From Apricaphanius iberus (lineage: Eukaryota > Chordata > Actinopteri > Cyprinodontiformes > Aphaniidae), in the NCBI GenBank assembly GCA_028564705.1, contig JAPXFQ010000113.1, forward strand, positions 434,001 to 498,000: a stretch of 64,000 nucleotides of DNA, given 5' to 3'. The notes under the pieces are model-generated. The model was not told the DNA's origin. It worked only from the letters and a program-made list of their open reading frames with translations, and ran no database searches. Shown piece after piece: positions 33,801-44,983 of the stretch (position 1 is the first letter of the stretch; each line of letters starts with the position of its first letter). A program made the position numbers and the translations under genes.

Positions 33801-36290
33801 CAATCAATTTTTATTCATTTTAAAGCCAGAATGCTTTCTTTCATTGTGTGCCTACTCCAGCTTATTATGCCTTAAACTAATTACCCAGTTGTTTTCACAA
33901 AATGCAGATGTTTATGTTAAAGATTTCCTCTCTGAAATGCAGATCTGATGTGCATACACATATCCTTTTCTCTATGATTTAAGCTAAATAATTGCATTTA
34001 TTTCATTTATATAAGCCTGGCAAATAGATAGAAGTCTGAGTAACAAGCTGATTTTGTATATTACAAAAGAAGTCATTAACTTTGGGCTCTATGTGTTGCT
34101 TTCTTCCTGTTGTAGAAATGTGAGTTTCTTTCCTTGGATGTGACAAAATTCCATATTTTTTAAAGTTGATGTCATACAGCAGAAAAAAATGTATATATTT
34201 TCTTCTGGATAAATACGTTTTCCCCTTTAACTGCTCAAATAACAGAGAAAACAAGTTTCTGAAACGGTAAAACAACCTGATTGTCTTTATAATAAAAAGA
34301 TACATATAGTCTAAAAATAGGACACTTCATTGTTAATTAGAAGATTTGCCTGCATAATTTGTGTATTTGAAAATATAGTTTTAAGCAATCTAAAACGGTT
34401 TCAGACTTATATGGGCAGTAAAACTATCATTTATATTGTGCTGTATGTTTGAGTATCTAAAAAGTATAGAGGTGAAATAATTCACATTTTTCTACCTGTG
34501 TTGATAGTATGCTCTGATAATATGCTACATTTGTGTATGGGAAAAATGGGGTAACGGTAAAAGTGTGCTACAGTTTAAGGACAGAATAAGTTAGTCTTTG
34601 TTGTGACACTATAACTGTGTTTTCTTTTTCCAAACCTAATGATCATCTGACCATCATGGGCTGAAATGTCTGTTTTCAACAGACATCACAGTAACCTAGC
34701 TAAATCAATCTACTCCAAACATTCAGTATACAGAGGAGAGTGAATGTTCATAGGTACAGGCAGAGGGTATGCATGGCATAAAATAAGATTAATGGTATCA
34801 TCAGGTCCCAGATACACTGCATAACCGTGCTGCATATGTGTACTCCATATGTGTATTCCATATGTGTATATGTGTCACAATGCTTGTGCCACAGAGGTCT
34901 CAAGATGATTGCATTAAGTCATTGACTTGCAGTAATCTTTAATCTATGTGGGACCATGTGATGAAAGGACTCATCCCTACATGTTAAAATGGATAGGAAA
35001 AATAGTGCTGTACATACTCTGAACTCTTTGAATAACATGTCTGAATATATGTGCAAATTTCAGCTTTAAAAGAAACTTCTTTTACTTTCAACTCATATTT
35101 TAAAGCACACTTCACAGATTTATAGTTGAATGTTCAACTACTGTTATTGTGTACTCATTATTTGTAAAGCTGCTTTTGTAGACAGCCAAGACACCTCTGC
35201 ATGTGTAGAAGAAAAGTGCCTAAAGTCCTCTTAGTGTGAGTTATGAGTGCCTCTTTACTGCAATGTAATAATTAGAGTGCTTAAGTGCTCCTTGAGCAAA
35301 GACAAACCTAGATACTCTCTTCCTCTTCTGCCCCTCCTCTCCTTCTCTAAGAAGGTCTTTAATGGTTCCCATTTGACTCAGATATCATTTATTGTTTGGT
35401 ATCAGGTGTACACCTTGTACCATTCACCATTTGTGCTGAAGTATAGTGGTTGTTAACTGCAATATGGGTGAAAGACTTGAAGCCTTATTCCTCCCCCTTA
35501 TTTTCTAAGATCTTATTATATTGTCATTTCTTAATACTAAAACATGTAGTTTCTATTTATTAGTACCTATTACCATTTTATTGTTCTTAAAAATACAGTA
35601 ACATTTACTGTGCAAAAATGTATGATCTATTGTTATATCTGTGTGCACAGATATTTTTTGCTATTTTTGTTCAGGGATTTATCCTGCAGTGGTCCCCAGA
35701 AGACTTCAGTAGACGAAAAAGATGACAGGTTATCATTGATCTGCCCACACTCACTGAAATCCATAAAAAAAATGTATGGGCTGTTGTGCATTAACAGTGC
35801 ACTCTACTGTCTTCGATCCATTAGAGGAGTATGGCATGGGGCCCTAGTGGCCTATAGACCCCACAGAGGTCCTTGGGCTTTCATTTAATTAAATTACCTT
35901 TAATGAAAACGTCCATAATGAGATTAATTTTAATTATTCATCAGTGACCGATTTGAGGAAGAGGCAACATAAATAATGCATTAAAGGGCTAAACATTTTT
36001 CAATTCAATGCCTTTTCTTTTTGTTGAAGGTGTAATTTATTAAGTGCTGTGCAGCTGCTGGATGTGTTGGTAGTGAAGATTTCCAGACCCAGAGGTCAGT
36101 TAGAAAGGCTGTTCCATAATTATTTTTAAATGTCTGTCCTGGTAATAAATGTGAACCTAATTATTCAGCTATCTAAATAAGGGGGAAAAGGCATAGATTT
36201 TCTTTTTGTACATTTCCAATACTATTATTATCTTAGTTGCTTAAAGCATAATAGATTTTTTTTCAATATTTGAAGCAGATAGGTACTCAC
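30862..36290. other. No confirmed gene; candidate conserved segments
   Basis: An AAT microsatellite lies at 31755-31788. The 118-codon plus frame at 31373-31729 overlaps an 83-codon minus frame and has no known domain. A short repeat-like piece resembling tRNA-related repeats lies at about 32695-32815. A tandem 'ccatatgtgta' motif (about three copies) lies at 34835-34872. Segments 33420-33960 and 35850-36060 are discussed as possible conserved non-coding elements. Confidence 0.45.
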
Positions 36291-36507
36291 AGCATTTTTT
36301 CTTTCTTTCTTCATTTTTATAAATTTTCCATCCGAATAACATGTTGAGTCCCATAGTGTGAACCCATAAATCACTTTGGTGTTATGGCCAACAGCATTCG
36401 GGAAAGTTGTCACACTATATACATCTGAAATTAACTGCCTCATAATATGCCTTTTTTGTGTTCCTTGGCTAGTCGGAATTGCACATTTGACATATGTTAG
36501 ATGACAC
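36291..36507 (-). other. Open segment bounded by splice-like sites (possible exon)
   Basis: Minus strand: 'cattta' plus a T-run and AG (acceptor at 36508-36509), then 72 open codons including SVTTFPNAVGHNTKVIYGF and DSTCYSDGKFIKMKKE, then a consensus donor GTGAGTACC (36282-36290). Phases would be 2 in and 0 out. Codon third positions are A/T rich like the background, which argues against coding. The frame continues open past both sites (36228-36593). Not recognised. Confidence 0.2.
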
Positions 36508-37156
36508 CTAAAAAATAAATGAAATTTATGACTTAGGTAGGACATTTTACATTGAAAACTGACATGAACAGATAAGACCTTAGAGGAAGACAAAAAAGCA
36601 GAAGTGACTTGAGGTGGGAGACAAGGATGTCATTGGGAGCTGGGTGCATTTATCAGGCCTTCATCAATACCTAATTAATAATTCAGTTAAAGTCTGGGGC
36701 TTCGTTAGGGCAGGGTTTCAGCTAGCTTGTAATTTTGTAAATTGCGTAGTCATCATGTTGTGAATGGACCAGGCCTCTCTCAATTTGCAGTTTAATGCAG
36801 ATCTGCTTGTAATGTCAGATATGAAGTGAGGAAAAAGAAGGATTGCTGCATAGACACATGAACAGGCAAGAGTAAAATCTCTGCTTACCAGGATATCTTT
36901 GTTTCAGCGGGTGTAAAAATTAAACATTACTAAGAAGTACATATTGTTCAGCCATTAGTTTATGTTTTAAGGTATGTGCCGTTTACAATTTTAGTAATTT
37001 TACTTTTTACACACCGTACATTAATTTTATTTATGTACTAGGGTATTCCAAAGTTCATTTTAATTTCCTAAACTTTAGCTGTACCTGATTATATGTTGGA
37101 AAATCAATCAACCAAATACTGAAACAAAGAAAAGCTTTTCATGTTAATTAGCGCAT
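36508..37156. other. No gene recognised
   Basis: Unique DNA. 36600-36850 is non-repetitive with TAATTAATAATT-type motifs. Confidence 0.5.
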
Positions 37157-37574
37157 ATAGTTGGGCAAAAAAGTATTTGGTAGCCACAGATTGTGGAAGT
37201 TGTCCAATTTAAAAAGATGAGAGAGGTCTGTATCATCATAGGTACACTTCAGATGTGACAGACAGAATGTACAAAAAAAGAAATCACACCATATGTTTTT
37301 TTTAAAGAATCTGTTACCATAATCGTGCAGAAAAAAGTGTTTGGTCAATAATTAAAATTTACCTCAATGCTTTATAATACAACCTTGGTTGACAATCACA
37401 GGGGTCAAACATTTCCTGTAGGTCTTCCCCAGGTTTCCACACATTGTAGATGGTATTTTGGCCAATAGCAATGCAGATCTTCTCTAGAGCTCTGATGTTT
37501 CGGGGCTGATGCTGGACAACACAGACTTTTCTTCCACAGATATTCAATTGGATTCAGTCCAGAGACTGGCTAAG

Positions 37575-38808
37575 GGGTCCGTGTACGTTTTGGTAATAGA
37601 AATTTCCTTTTAGAAACAAAAACAAAAAAAACTCAAAACAGAGGTTTATTTTGGAAATTGAAATGTTATTTTAGAAACAAATATTTAAAAAGGAAAAAAA
37701 CTGAGGCTTATTTGGCATTTCATTTGAAGAAGAAAAAAAATGCCAAACAACTTCTTTTTCTATTTATTCCAACGTATAGAAAAAAAATGCAAGAAATAAA
37801 AAACAAGAAAACCCCCCTTTATTTATTTTGTCTAAACAGGAAGTTTTTGCAGTTTAACAACCTAGAGACAGGTAAACGCAGCACTTGCAGCAGACACTGG
37901 ACCTGATGTGCAAACTGGACTGTGATCATGACGCTGGAACAATGCTCAGGCGTTATTGTAGAGATAGCAAAACAAGGACTGTCTTTGACAATTATATCTG
38001 AGCATCTGTCATATGAGCATGGAGAATCTAGACAATTTTCTTTGAGAGATGTCAGAACGATTTGTGCTGACCAAATGTTAGGCTGTCGACTCGGGGATAA
38101 AAAAAAATGAACGGGTTGTGAAGGAAAACGTTACTGATGGATGATATCAGTCGGGTTTTAATGAACGTGATTCAGACTTCGATTCTCAAATTGTTTAAAA
38201 AACACACACACAAGATAAAGTTTATTTTTATTTATTTATTTACTGGAAGCATAAGAAAGTTACAACATTAACATGACTACTTGCCGTCATTTTACTGAGA
38301 AATAGATCAGAATTGGTGTGAATGTCGGATCTGCCGTTCTGGCTGCAGTGTGGGCTCCTGACACAAGGGTAACAAATTTTTGCACAAGACCTTGAAGGGC
38401 CACTCCAGACATGTCCTAGCCACTGCACTTGTAAAAATAACATGTGGATGCTCGTCAAAGATCACGCCAAAGGAAAAAAGTACTTCCGGTTTCTAAAAAT
38501 TAATTAATTAAAATTAAAAATTAAAAATTGTTGTTGAGCATTTTTTTTCCCGAATATTGGAATGACCATAAATCCATAAAATTATGTGTAAGCCCTTGTG
38601 TCGACAGATAATGGCCCTGTGTTAATCCGTCGCCGTCAAAACGGAGAGGTATAAACTATGTTTAAGCCTCTGTTTTTTTTTTCCTCTTTAAATATTTGTT
38701 TTTAAAATGTAATTTCAATTACCAAATTAAACCTCTGTTTTATGTTAAGTTTTTTGTTTTTTTTGTTTCGAAAGCGAAATGTCGATTGCCAAAAAAGTAC
38801 ACAGACCA
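37575..38808 (+). mobile_element. 1.23-kb DNA transposon with 42-bp TIRs and 6-bp target duplication
   Basis: Left terminus 'gggtccgtgtacgttttggt' and the reverse complement of the right terminus 'tggtctgtgtacttttttgg' align over about 42 bases. The host hexamer GCTAAG is duplicated exactly (37569-37574 and 38809-38814). Inside is a short remnant of a helix-turn-helix-like N-terminus but no catalytic domain. A 6-bp duplication plus this protein remnant suggests the IS3EU group, whose transposase resembles retroviral integrase; this assignment is tentative. It sits in the Tc1-like element E. Confidence 0.8.
37922..38110 (+). pseudogene. N-terminal transposase remnant (helix-turn-helix-like)
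   Basis: Sixty-two open codons containing TLEQCSGVIVEIAKQGLSL, TIISEHLSYEHG and FSLRDVRTICADQMLGCRLG. The pattern of a short acidic start, a 'VxxxAxQGLSxxxISxHL' helix pair and a 'SLRDVRxxCA' recognition-like helix resembles the N-terminus of fish proteins with an integrase-like core. After the stop, related sequence continues for about 20 codons (NERVVKENVTDG) and then stops again. The core with its DDE residues is absent, so it is non-functional. Recognition is from memory and moderate. Confidence 0.5.
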
Positions 38809-39700
38809 GCTAAGCCACTCTAAAATCTTGATATGCTTTTTAAGTAGCCATTCCATTGTTTCATTGGTGATGGTTTGGAATAATTTTCATGCTGGAAGAT
38901 CCAGCCATGTTTCATCTTTAATGCTCACACTAATGGAATGAGTTTTTTCTATAAAATCTCATGATAAATGACACCATTCATCTTTTCCCTAATACAGCTT
39001 AATCATTCTGTTTTTTTTGTGTGTTTTTTTGCAGAGAAGCAACCCTAAAGCATAATGTTTGCTTGATCATAAGCTGATTTATCTCTGACCAGACACAACC
39101 TTACTTGAACAACCCTTAGGCCCTGTCCACACGTAGCCGGGCATCTCACAAAACTGAGATATTTTTCTACGGTTTGGCCTGTTATCCACACATAGCCGGA
39201 GGTTTTGGGCACCAAAAACAAAGCTTTTTAAAAACTCCGGCCAAAGTGGAGATTTGCGTTTTCTCCGTTTTCAGTATCTGCGTGTGGACGGTTGAAAACG
39301 GAGTATTAAGAGCCGTAACGCCACTATCCGCAACAAAAAATGCTCCAACATCACATGTGCGACCTGTGTTTACTCTCAAAAACAGCATTTACTTCCTCAG
39401 CGCTGTGTTGGTATCATCTACTGTAGTTTATGCTTCTCCATTTTGACAGAGACGGATTGATGCAACACACTCGACAGATCAGGTCTGACTGGAGATATTT
39501 TAAAAGTTCTTTTACAGTGCTTTTAAGTTGTTCAATCTAAAAAATATTTTATATATACATTCTGAGACCCTATATCTGGCAAGAAACCTAGTTGGAAGTG
39601 GTGGATGATCTTCACACTTTTGGATTGTTTGTGGATTCTGTTTCGGCCTCCTCCATCTGCTGAAGCCTGAGGATTTCCTGGTAGAGAACCTGAGCATATC

Positions 39701-40492
39701 ATGCCACCTAAAAAGGACCCAAGTAACAACCAAAGTAATGGTGAGGAGCTGGTGTCAATCTCACAGGTACGAGAGCTAATGAGTCAACAAAGAGATCTGT
39801 TTATGCAACTTCTGCAGCAGCAAGAAAGTAGTTTCAAGACTGTGGTGGAATTACTTGTGAACAATGTGAATACTCGGATTGACAAATTGACCATTGAGAC
39901 ACAGAAGCTGAGAAGCAGCTTGCAATTCTCCCAGAAGGACATTGATGATCTAAAACAGAAAAATTTGAAAATTGAGTCAGAGAGAACAACTGTTTATGCT
40001 GAAATTAAGACAATGCAGGAGAAACTAATAAAGATGACTGAGAGAGCTGACTACTTTGAGGGTCAAACAAGAAGAAATAACCTTGTTGTGGATGGCATTC
40101 CTGAGATCCAGAACGAAAGTTGGAGGGAGACGGAGGATAAAGTCAGCTGTATGATCAATGAGAAACTTCACCTGGACAGTAGTCAGATGGTGATTGAACG
40201 TGCACACCGGACTGGCAATCCATCAGGATATTCTGGAAAGAAACCTAGGCCTATTGTGGTCAAATTTCTTAAATATAAGGACAAAATGGCTGTTCTGGGA
40301 AAGGCAAAAGATCTAAAAGGCACCAGCATCTATGTGAATGAGGACTACACTGAAGCTGTCAGGCAAAAGCGTAGGGAACTCATTCCTGCCATGAAAGCTG
40401 CGAGAGAACGTGGTGACATAGCCTACATCCGACATGACAAGCTAATTGTCCATCCCCCTTTCCAAAGGTCAGGGGCAAGAGAGAGAGATTAG
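39701..40492 (+). CDS. LINE ORF1 protein (coiled coil plus RRM-like domain)
   Basis: 263 codons, intact from ATG to TAG. Residues about 10-115 form a long, heptad-rich, charged coiled coil (VRELMSQQRDLFMQLLQQQ...), expected to trimerise. A conserved hinge RRNNLVVDGIPE follows at about 126. An RRM-like and C-terminal segment (about 127-255) contains RPIVVKFLKYKDKMAVL and KLIVHPP. This architecture matches the L1-type ORF1 ('transposase 22') family, which binds LINE RNA as a chaperone within the ribonucleoprotein particle. It lies 80 bases upstream of ORF2. The start was chosen as the first Met with the acidic, Asn/Gln-rich leader. Not a host gene. Confidence 0.9.
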   Translation: MPPKKDPSNNQSNGEELVSISQVRELMSQQRDLFMQLLQQQESSFKTVVELLVNNVNTRIDKLTIETQKLRSSLQFSQKDIDDLKQKNLKIESERTTVYAEIKTMQEKLIKMTERADYFEGQTRRNNLVVDGIPEIQNESWRETEDKVSCMINEKLHLDSSQMVIERAHRTGNPSGYSGKKPRPIVVKFLKYKDKMAVLGKAKDLKGTSIYVNEDYTEAVRQKRRELIPAMKAARERGDIAYIRHDKLIVHPPFQRSGARERD

Positions 40493-40572
40493 TTCTCCGG
40501 TCTCCATAATTTGTGTTTATTTGGACTGATCAACGTTTTTTACCCTTTTAAAAAAAAAAAAAAAAACTGTGA

Positions 40573-43470
40573 ATGGATAGTAGACCTATCAAGGATAAGT
40601 ATCGTCTTTCTGTTTCAAAGGGTCTTGTTATGGCCCATTTGAATGTTTGCAGCATCAGGAATAAGGTGCATGAAATTAACTATATGTTGACAGAAAACAT
40701 CATTCACATATTGGCTGTATCAGAAACCCATCTGGATGCAAATGTTCTTGACACTGAGATCTGCATTGATGGCTATAATACCTTTAGAAGGGATAGGAAT
40801 AAAAATGGGGGTGGCGTAGCATTATATATAAAAAGTAATTTTCCTGCAACTTTGTGCTCTGAGTTCATGTCAGATAGTTTAGAATCTCTATGGGTTAAGG
40901 TGCATCTTCCTCACTTAAAGCCGATATTAGTCGGCTGTTGCTATAGACCACCTGGAACTGATGCGCAGTATTTGAATGATTTATGTATGTTAATTGACAG
41001 AGTTACAGATGTGAATAGTGATATTTTTTTACTTGGAGATATGAACATAGATTGGTTTGCAAATCAATGTCCAATGAAACAAAAGATGGTATCATTAATT
41101 GATGCTTGTAACTTGTCTCAGATGATCTCTCAACCAACCAGAATTTTTACAAACAGTGCTGGCCATACTTCTGCCACTTGTATAGATCACATTTATACAA
41201 ATATTCCTGAATTCTGCACTAAGCCAGTCTCTCAATCTGTGGGTTTTAGTGACCATAATATCATAACAATTACTAAGAGAACTAAAATTCCTAAAGGAAA
41301 TGTTAATATAATATATAAAAGGATGTTTAAGAAATTCATTCCTGAAAATTTTTTGGCAGATGTTGGTAATATTGATTGGACAGATGTGTACGCTGCTGAG
41401 GAGCCTGAGGCCTCCTTAAATATATTTATGGAAAAATTCATGAAGATCGTTGATAAACATGCCCCAATGAGAAAGTGTATTATAAAAGGGAGGCCAGCTC
41501 CGTGGCTGAACGAGACTCTAAAGAGCCTCATGAAGGAAAGAGATGAAGCCAAATTTACATTATTAAAGTCTGGATTAGTGGAGGATAAATACAAATATTG
41601 TAAACTGAGAAACCTGGTAACAAAATTGAATAGATCCACGAAAAAACAATACTACATGCAAAGAATAGATGCTGTGAAGGGAGATGGTAAAGCACTCTGG
41701 AAAACCCTTAATGAAATTATGGGGAGAAGGACAACTGGTGGGGCTTCTTTTGTGGAATCTGAAGGCGTGTTTCTGACCAAACCATGTGATATTGCAAATT
41801 ATTTTAATGATTTTTTTATAAATAAGGTTAATACACTGAGGCAGTCTATGGACATTTACAATTCTGATTATTTAAATCTAATAAAAAATAATGTGATGTT
41901 CGATAAGAGTTGCACTTTTCATTTTAAGTGCATAGATGAACAGAAAGTATGGATGTTGTTGAAGTCTTTGCCTGAACATAGCTCAGTGGGTACTGATATG
42001 CTGGACAGTAAGGTACTTGGTCTGGCAGCTGACTACATTTACAGTCCAATATGTCATATATTGAATGTATGCTTAATGAAGGGTGTTTATCCCACAATCT
42101 GGAAAGAGGGTAAGGTTATTCCCTTACCTAAAGATGGCAGATTAGCGCTCACTGGGAAGAACAGTCGACCTATAACTATTCTACCAGTTCTTAGTAAACT
42201 GATGGAGAGAATAGTTTGTTCACAAATACAGGAGTACTTTGACCGTAATGGCTTGAACACAGGATTTCAACATGCTTATAGACAGAACCATTCAACTTGT
42301 TCTGCCCTTACAGTAATGACAGATAACTGGCTCACGGAAATTGATAACTCAAAGATGACTGGGGCAGTGTTACTTGACTTTAGTGCGGCATTTGATGTCA
42401 TCAATCACAATTTGCTCATTGCTAAACTAGAATGCTATGGATTTAGTCCCACTGCCATATTATTTATGAAGTGTTATCTCACAAAAAGGACACAACGGGT
42501 TTATTACAATGGAAGCTGGTCTGACTCTAAGACATTGGACTGTGGAGTGCCCCAAGGGAGCTGCCTAGGACCGCTCTTATATGCCATCTTCACGAACGAT
42601 TTACCATTCGTTTTGAATAAAGCAACTGTCCAAATGTATGCCGATGACTCCACATTGTATTATGCTGCAAACACGGTCAGTGAACTAGAAAATGTTTTAT
42701 CAGCTGAGTTAGATATGGTCTTTGACTGGATAAAACTAAATAAGTTGGTGCTGAACATTTCAAAAACCAAATCAATTATCTTGGGATCGAAACATAAATT
42801 GTCATTCACACCAAAGATGAGTTTAAATCTGTCTGGAGAACCTATAGAACAGGTAGATAAAGTAAAACTACTGGGTATAATAATTGATAGTCAGCTGTCA
42901 TGGGCAGAACACATTGATACGATAGTGAAGAGGATGGGTTGTGGCATTTCAGTGGTAAGAAATTGTCTTTTTTATGTACCTTCTCACATTGTGGGACAGG
43001 TGGCTAAATCTTTAATTTTATGTCACCTGGATTATTGTGCACCTGTATGGTCCTCTGCATCTAAAGGTCAGCTAAAGAAATTACAAACTGCCCAGAACAG
43101 AGCTGCCAGATTAGTATTACATTGTACCATAAGAACTAACACTATCAGTATGCATCATCAGCTCTCATGGTAAACTGTAGAGAATAGGATGGTTTTCAGT
43201 ATAGCTACATTTTTCAGGAACATTGTCTTTTCTTTTCAACCTGTTCTGCTACATAAGCAAATTGTTAGATGTAGTCAGGTTCACTTTCATTTCACTAGGT
43301 CAGCAGATGATGGACAGATTATGTTGCCACGTCCAAAATCGAACGCTTTAAAGAAAACAGTTATTTATCGTGCTATCGATCTTTGGAATAATATCCCACT
43401 GCATACACGTAAATTAAATAGTAAAGTATCTTTCAAGTACCATCTGAGAATGTACTATTTACATTTTTGA
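40573..43470 (+). pseudogene. LINE ORF2 (AP-endonuclease and reverse transcriptase), one premature stop
   Basis: A single frame of 965 codons broken only by TAA at codon 867 (43171-43173). Endonuclease: HLNVCSIRNK near residue 18, SETHLD with catalytic Glu at about 51, YRPPG, GDMNIDW near 155, and SDH with Asp 227. Reverse transcriptase: PLPKDG and RPITILPVLSK, motif A LDFSAAFD (Asp 602), motif B CGVPQGSCLGPLLY, motif C YADD (689-692), and LLGIIID. The C-terminal region after the stop (TVENRMVFS to the end, including IDLWNNIPL) is in the same frame. The stop could be a one-base change from TTA (Leu). The truncated 866-aa product keeps all catalytic motifs but lacks the C-terminal region, so activity is doubtful. 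Confidence 0.95.
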
Positions 43471-43991
43471 ATGAACACATCTACTGTTGTATGTAATGAG
43501 AAATGTTATGCCCATGATGTAAAAGCTTTTCCTGACTGATTTTCAGAGGCTAATAATGCTGTCTGCAATGTCTCACAGCTTTTAGATTATCATTGTAAGA
43601 TTTTGATTTGTATTTTGTGTATTGTACATTTGTCTTTTGTCTTGTCTTTTGTATGGACCCCAGGAAGACTAGCTAGTTCCTCCTTGGAGACAGCTAATGG
43701 GGATCCTTTTTACCAATAAACCAATAAACCAATAAATCTATTGTTAAAGTGTGTCTTGTTTGTTTGCTTTTATAAAGCTGTATGACTGCTGCGTGCTGAA
43801 GAGAGGATATCAACTTTCTCTTGGCGGATAGGACTGGGGAGAACTACTGCGCCCTACATGTTTGCCACGTCTATGAATGTGCTGAAAAACGCATTTATCC
43901 GGTTACGTGTGCATGGAGATTTTTTTTTTCAAGGAGCAGAGGAAAATCTTCGTTTAAAAAAAAATCGCGGCTACGTGTGGACATGGCCTTA

Positions 43992-44564
43992 GATCTCCGT
44001 AGCAGGGTGAATCAGTTGTCTGGGGGAAATCTGCGTTAAAGGGAAGCAGCTGTGGTTAGCTGATTCAGCTAGCAGCTGTGTGGGCCAGCACTGGTTGCAG
44101 CTAGCAGCAAGGCCTCGTAGGTGTGGGGCCACAGCGAGCCACCATTAGCACGGATGTTGGATTGTTCTCTCAGCTCAGCAGCTCTTGGCTCCTATCTTCT
44201 TCCACTGGTCCAGTACAACTTCATAGGCAGCCTTTAACTCAGCAGCATCGGTTAAACAGCTGGGTGTCAGCGAGGCTGACTCTCTCTGTTTGGTGGAATG
44301 TGATCCACGATCAGAAGACTATTTGTTCTTTATTGATCCAAGCAACTTCACTCAGAAACTTGTTCCATCCTCGCCAGCAAGGATGGCTGTTCAAAGCGCA
44401 CGCCTCCCTGTGAGGTTGCCGAGGACAAGGAGGAAGAGAATGGGCGGAGCATTGTTTAAATAGGGGTGATGATGTCACATTAATATCCTCCCTTTCCTGT
44501 TGAAACTAAGAGTGCATTGTGGGATTATTAATCCTTACATCTGGAGGTCTGTCTTTGGTCCTCT
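43992..44564. other. Unclassified insertion between hAT-like end and Tc1 piece 3
   Basis: About 570 bases of GC-richer sequence matching neither flank. It contains 'gctagcagc' repeats, a TATA-like 'gtttaaataggggtg' (about 44453) and 'gcattgtgggattatt'. It could be a solo LTR or a further non-autonomous element; ends were not defined. A 96-codon frame at 44123-44413 shows no domain. Confidence 0.4.
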
Positions 44565-44983
44565 CATCATGGCTGCGGCCCAATACAGGTTTAAAATCTT
44601 GTGTGTCCTTGTGCAGCTCTCTGATCTTCGCAAAGGTAGAGGTTGGAGTATTACTGTTTTAAGGTGTGGACAGGTTGTCTTTTTTTTTTTTTTTTTTACA
44701 GATATTGAGTTAAAAAAAGTTTCATTAATACAGGTAATGAGTGGAGGACGGAAGAGCTTCCTAAACAAGAAGTATGTGGTCTTTGAGGGCCATAATTTTT
44801 GCTTGTTTTTAGGTATTAAGTAAAAATGTCTGCACCATTTTACCAATACAAGGTGATTTCCTGGATTTTTTTACATTCTGTCTCTCACAGTTGAAGTGAT
44901 GAAAATTACAGACCTCTTTCTTTTTAAGTGGGACAACTTAAACAAATCTGTGGCTGCCAAATACTTTTTTGCCCATCTGCAAT

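Larger units (their letters stand above)
39540..43738 (+). mobile_element. Near-full-length non-LTR retrotransposon (Jockey superfamily)
   Basis: About 4.2 kb: a short 5' UTR (start placed approximately), ORF1 (39701-40492), an 80-base spacer with a 17-base A-run (about 40550-40566), ORF2 (40573-43470), and a 3' UTR of about 265 bases. The 3' UTR contains 'ggaccccaggaagactagc' and 'gctaatggggatcc' and ends in three to four CCAATAAA repeats (about 43710-43738). Such tandem 3' repeats instead of poly-A are typical of CR1/L2/Rex1-like elements. Target duplication not resolved. The copy is young: both frames are intact apart from one stop. Confidence 0.9.
39116..43991. mobile_element. hAT-like element ('GTCCACACGTAG' termini) split by a LINE
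   Basis: Left end 'ttaggccctgtccacacg' and right end 'cgtgtggacatggcctta' are inverted repeats over about 23 bases. Both subterminal regions are CpG-rich, with repeated 'cgtgtgg/ccacacg' and 'ccgttttcag' motifs. Without the LINE the element is about 0.65 kb. No transposase. The termini are typical of a common teleost non-autonomous repeat. Flanking octamers do not match, probably because the right flank was replaced by other sequence. Confidence 0.75.
37157..44983 (-). mobile_element. Tc1/mariner-like element E, split into three by nested insertions
   Basis: The ends match as inverted repeats: 'gggcaaaaaagtatttgg' at 37162 and 'ccaaatacttttttgccc' at 44957, each continuing for about 45 bases ('agccacagat...'), with TA flanks. 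Internal pieces: 37157-37574 ('aggtcttcccc', 'tgatgtttcggggctg', 'ccagagactggctaag'), 38815-39115 ('tcatgctggaagatccagcc', 'atgtttcatcttt', 'ccctaaagcataatgttt') and about 44565-44983 ('gtccttgtgcagctctctga', 'ggtgtggacaggttgtc', 'acaggtaatgagtggagga'). The transposase lies on the minus strand and is heavily decayed, with a gap between pieces 2 and 3. A different Tc1 subfamily from copies A-D. Confidence 0.9.

Noticed and set aside
41232..41639. 135-codon minus-strand ORF
   Set aside because: Antisense shadow of LINE ORF2.
37157..44983. Target duplication for the LINE inside the hAT-like element
   Set aside because: Candidate matches around 39530 and 43738 are six bases or fewer and not convincing.
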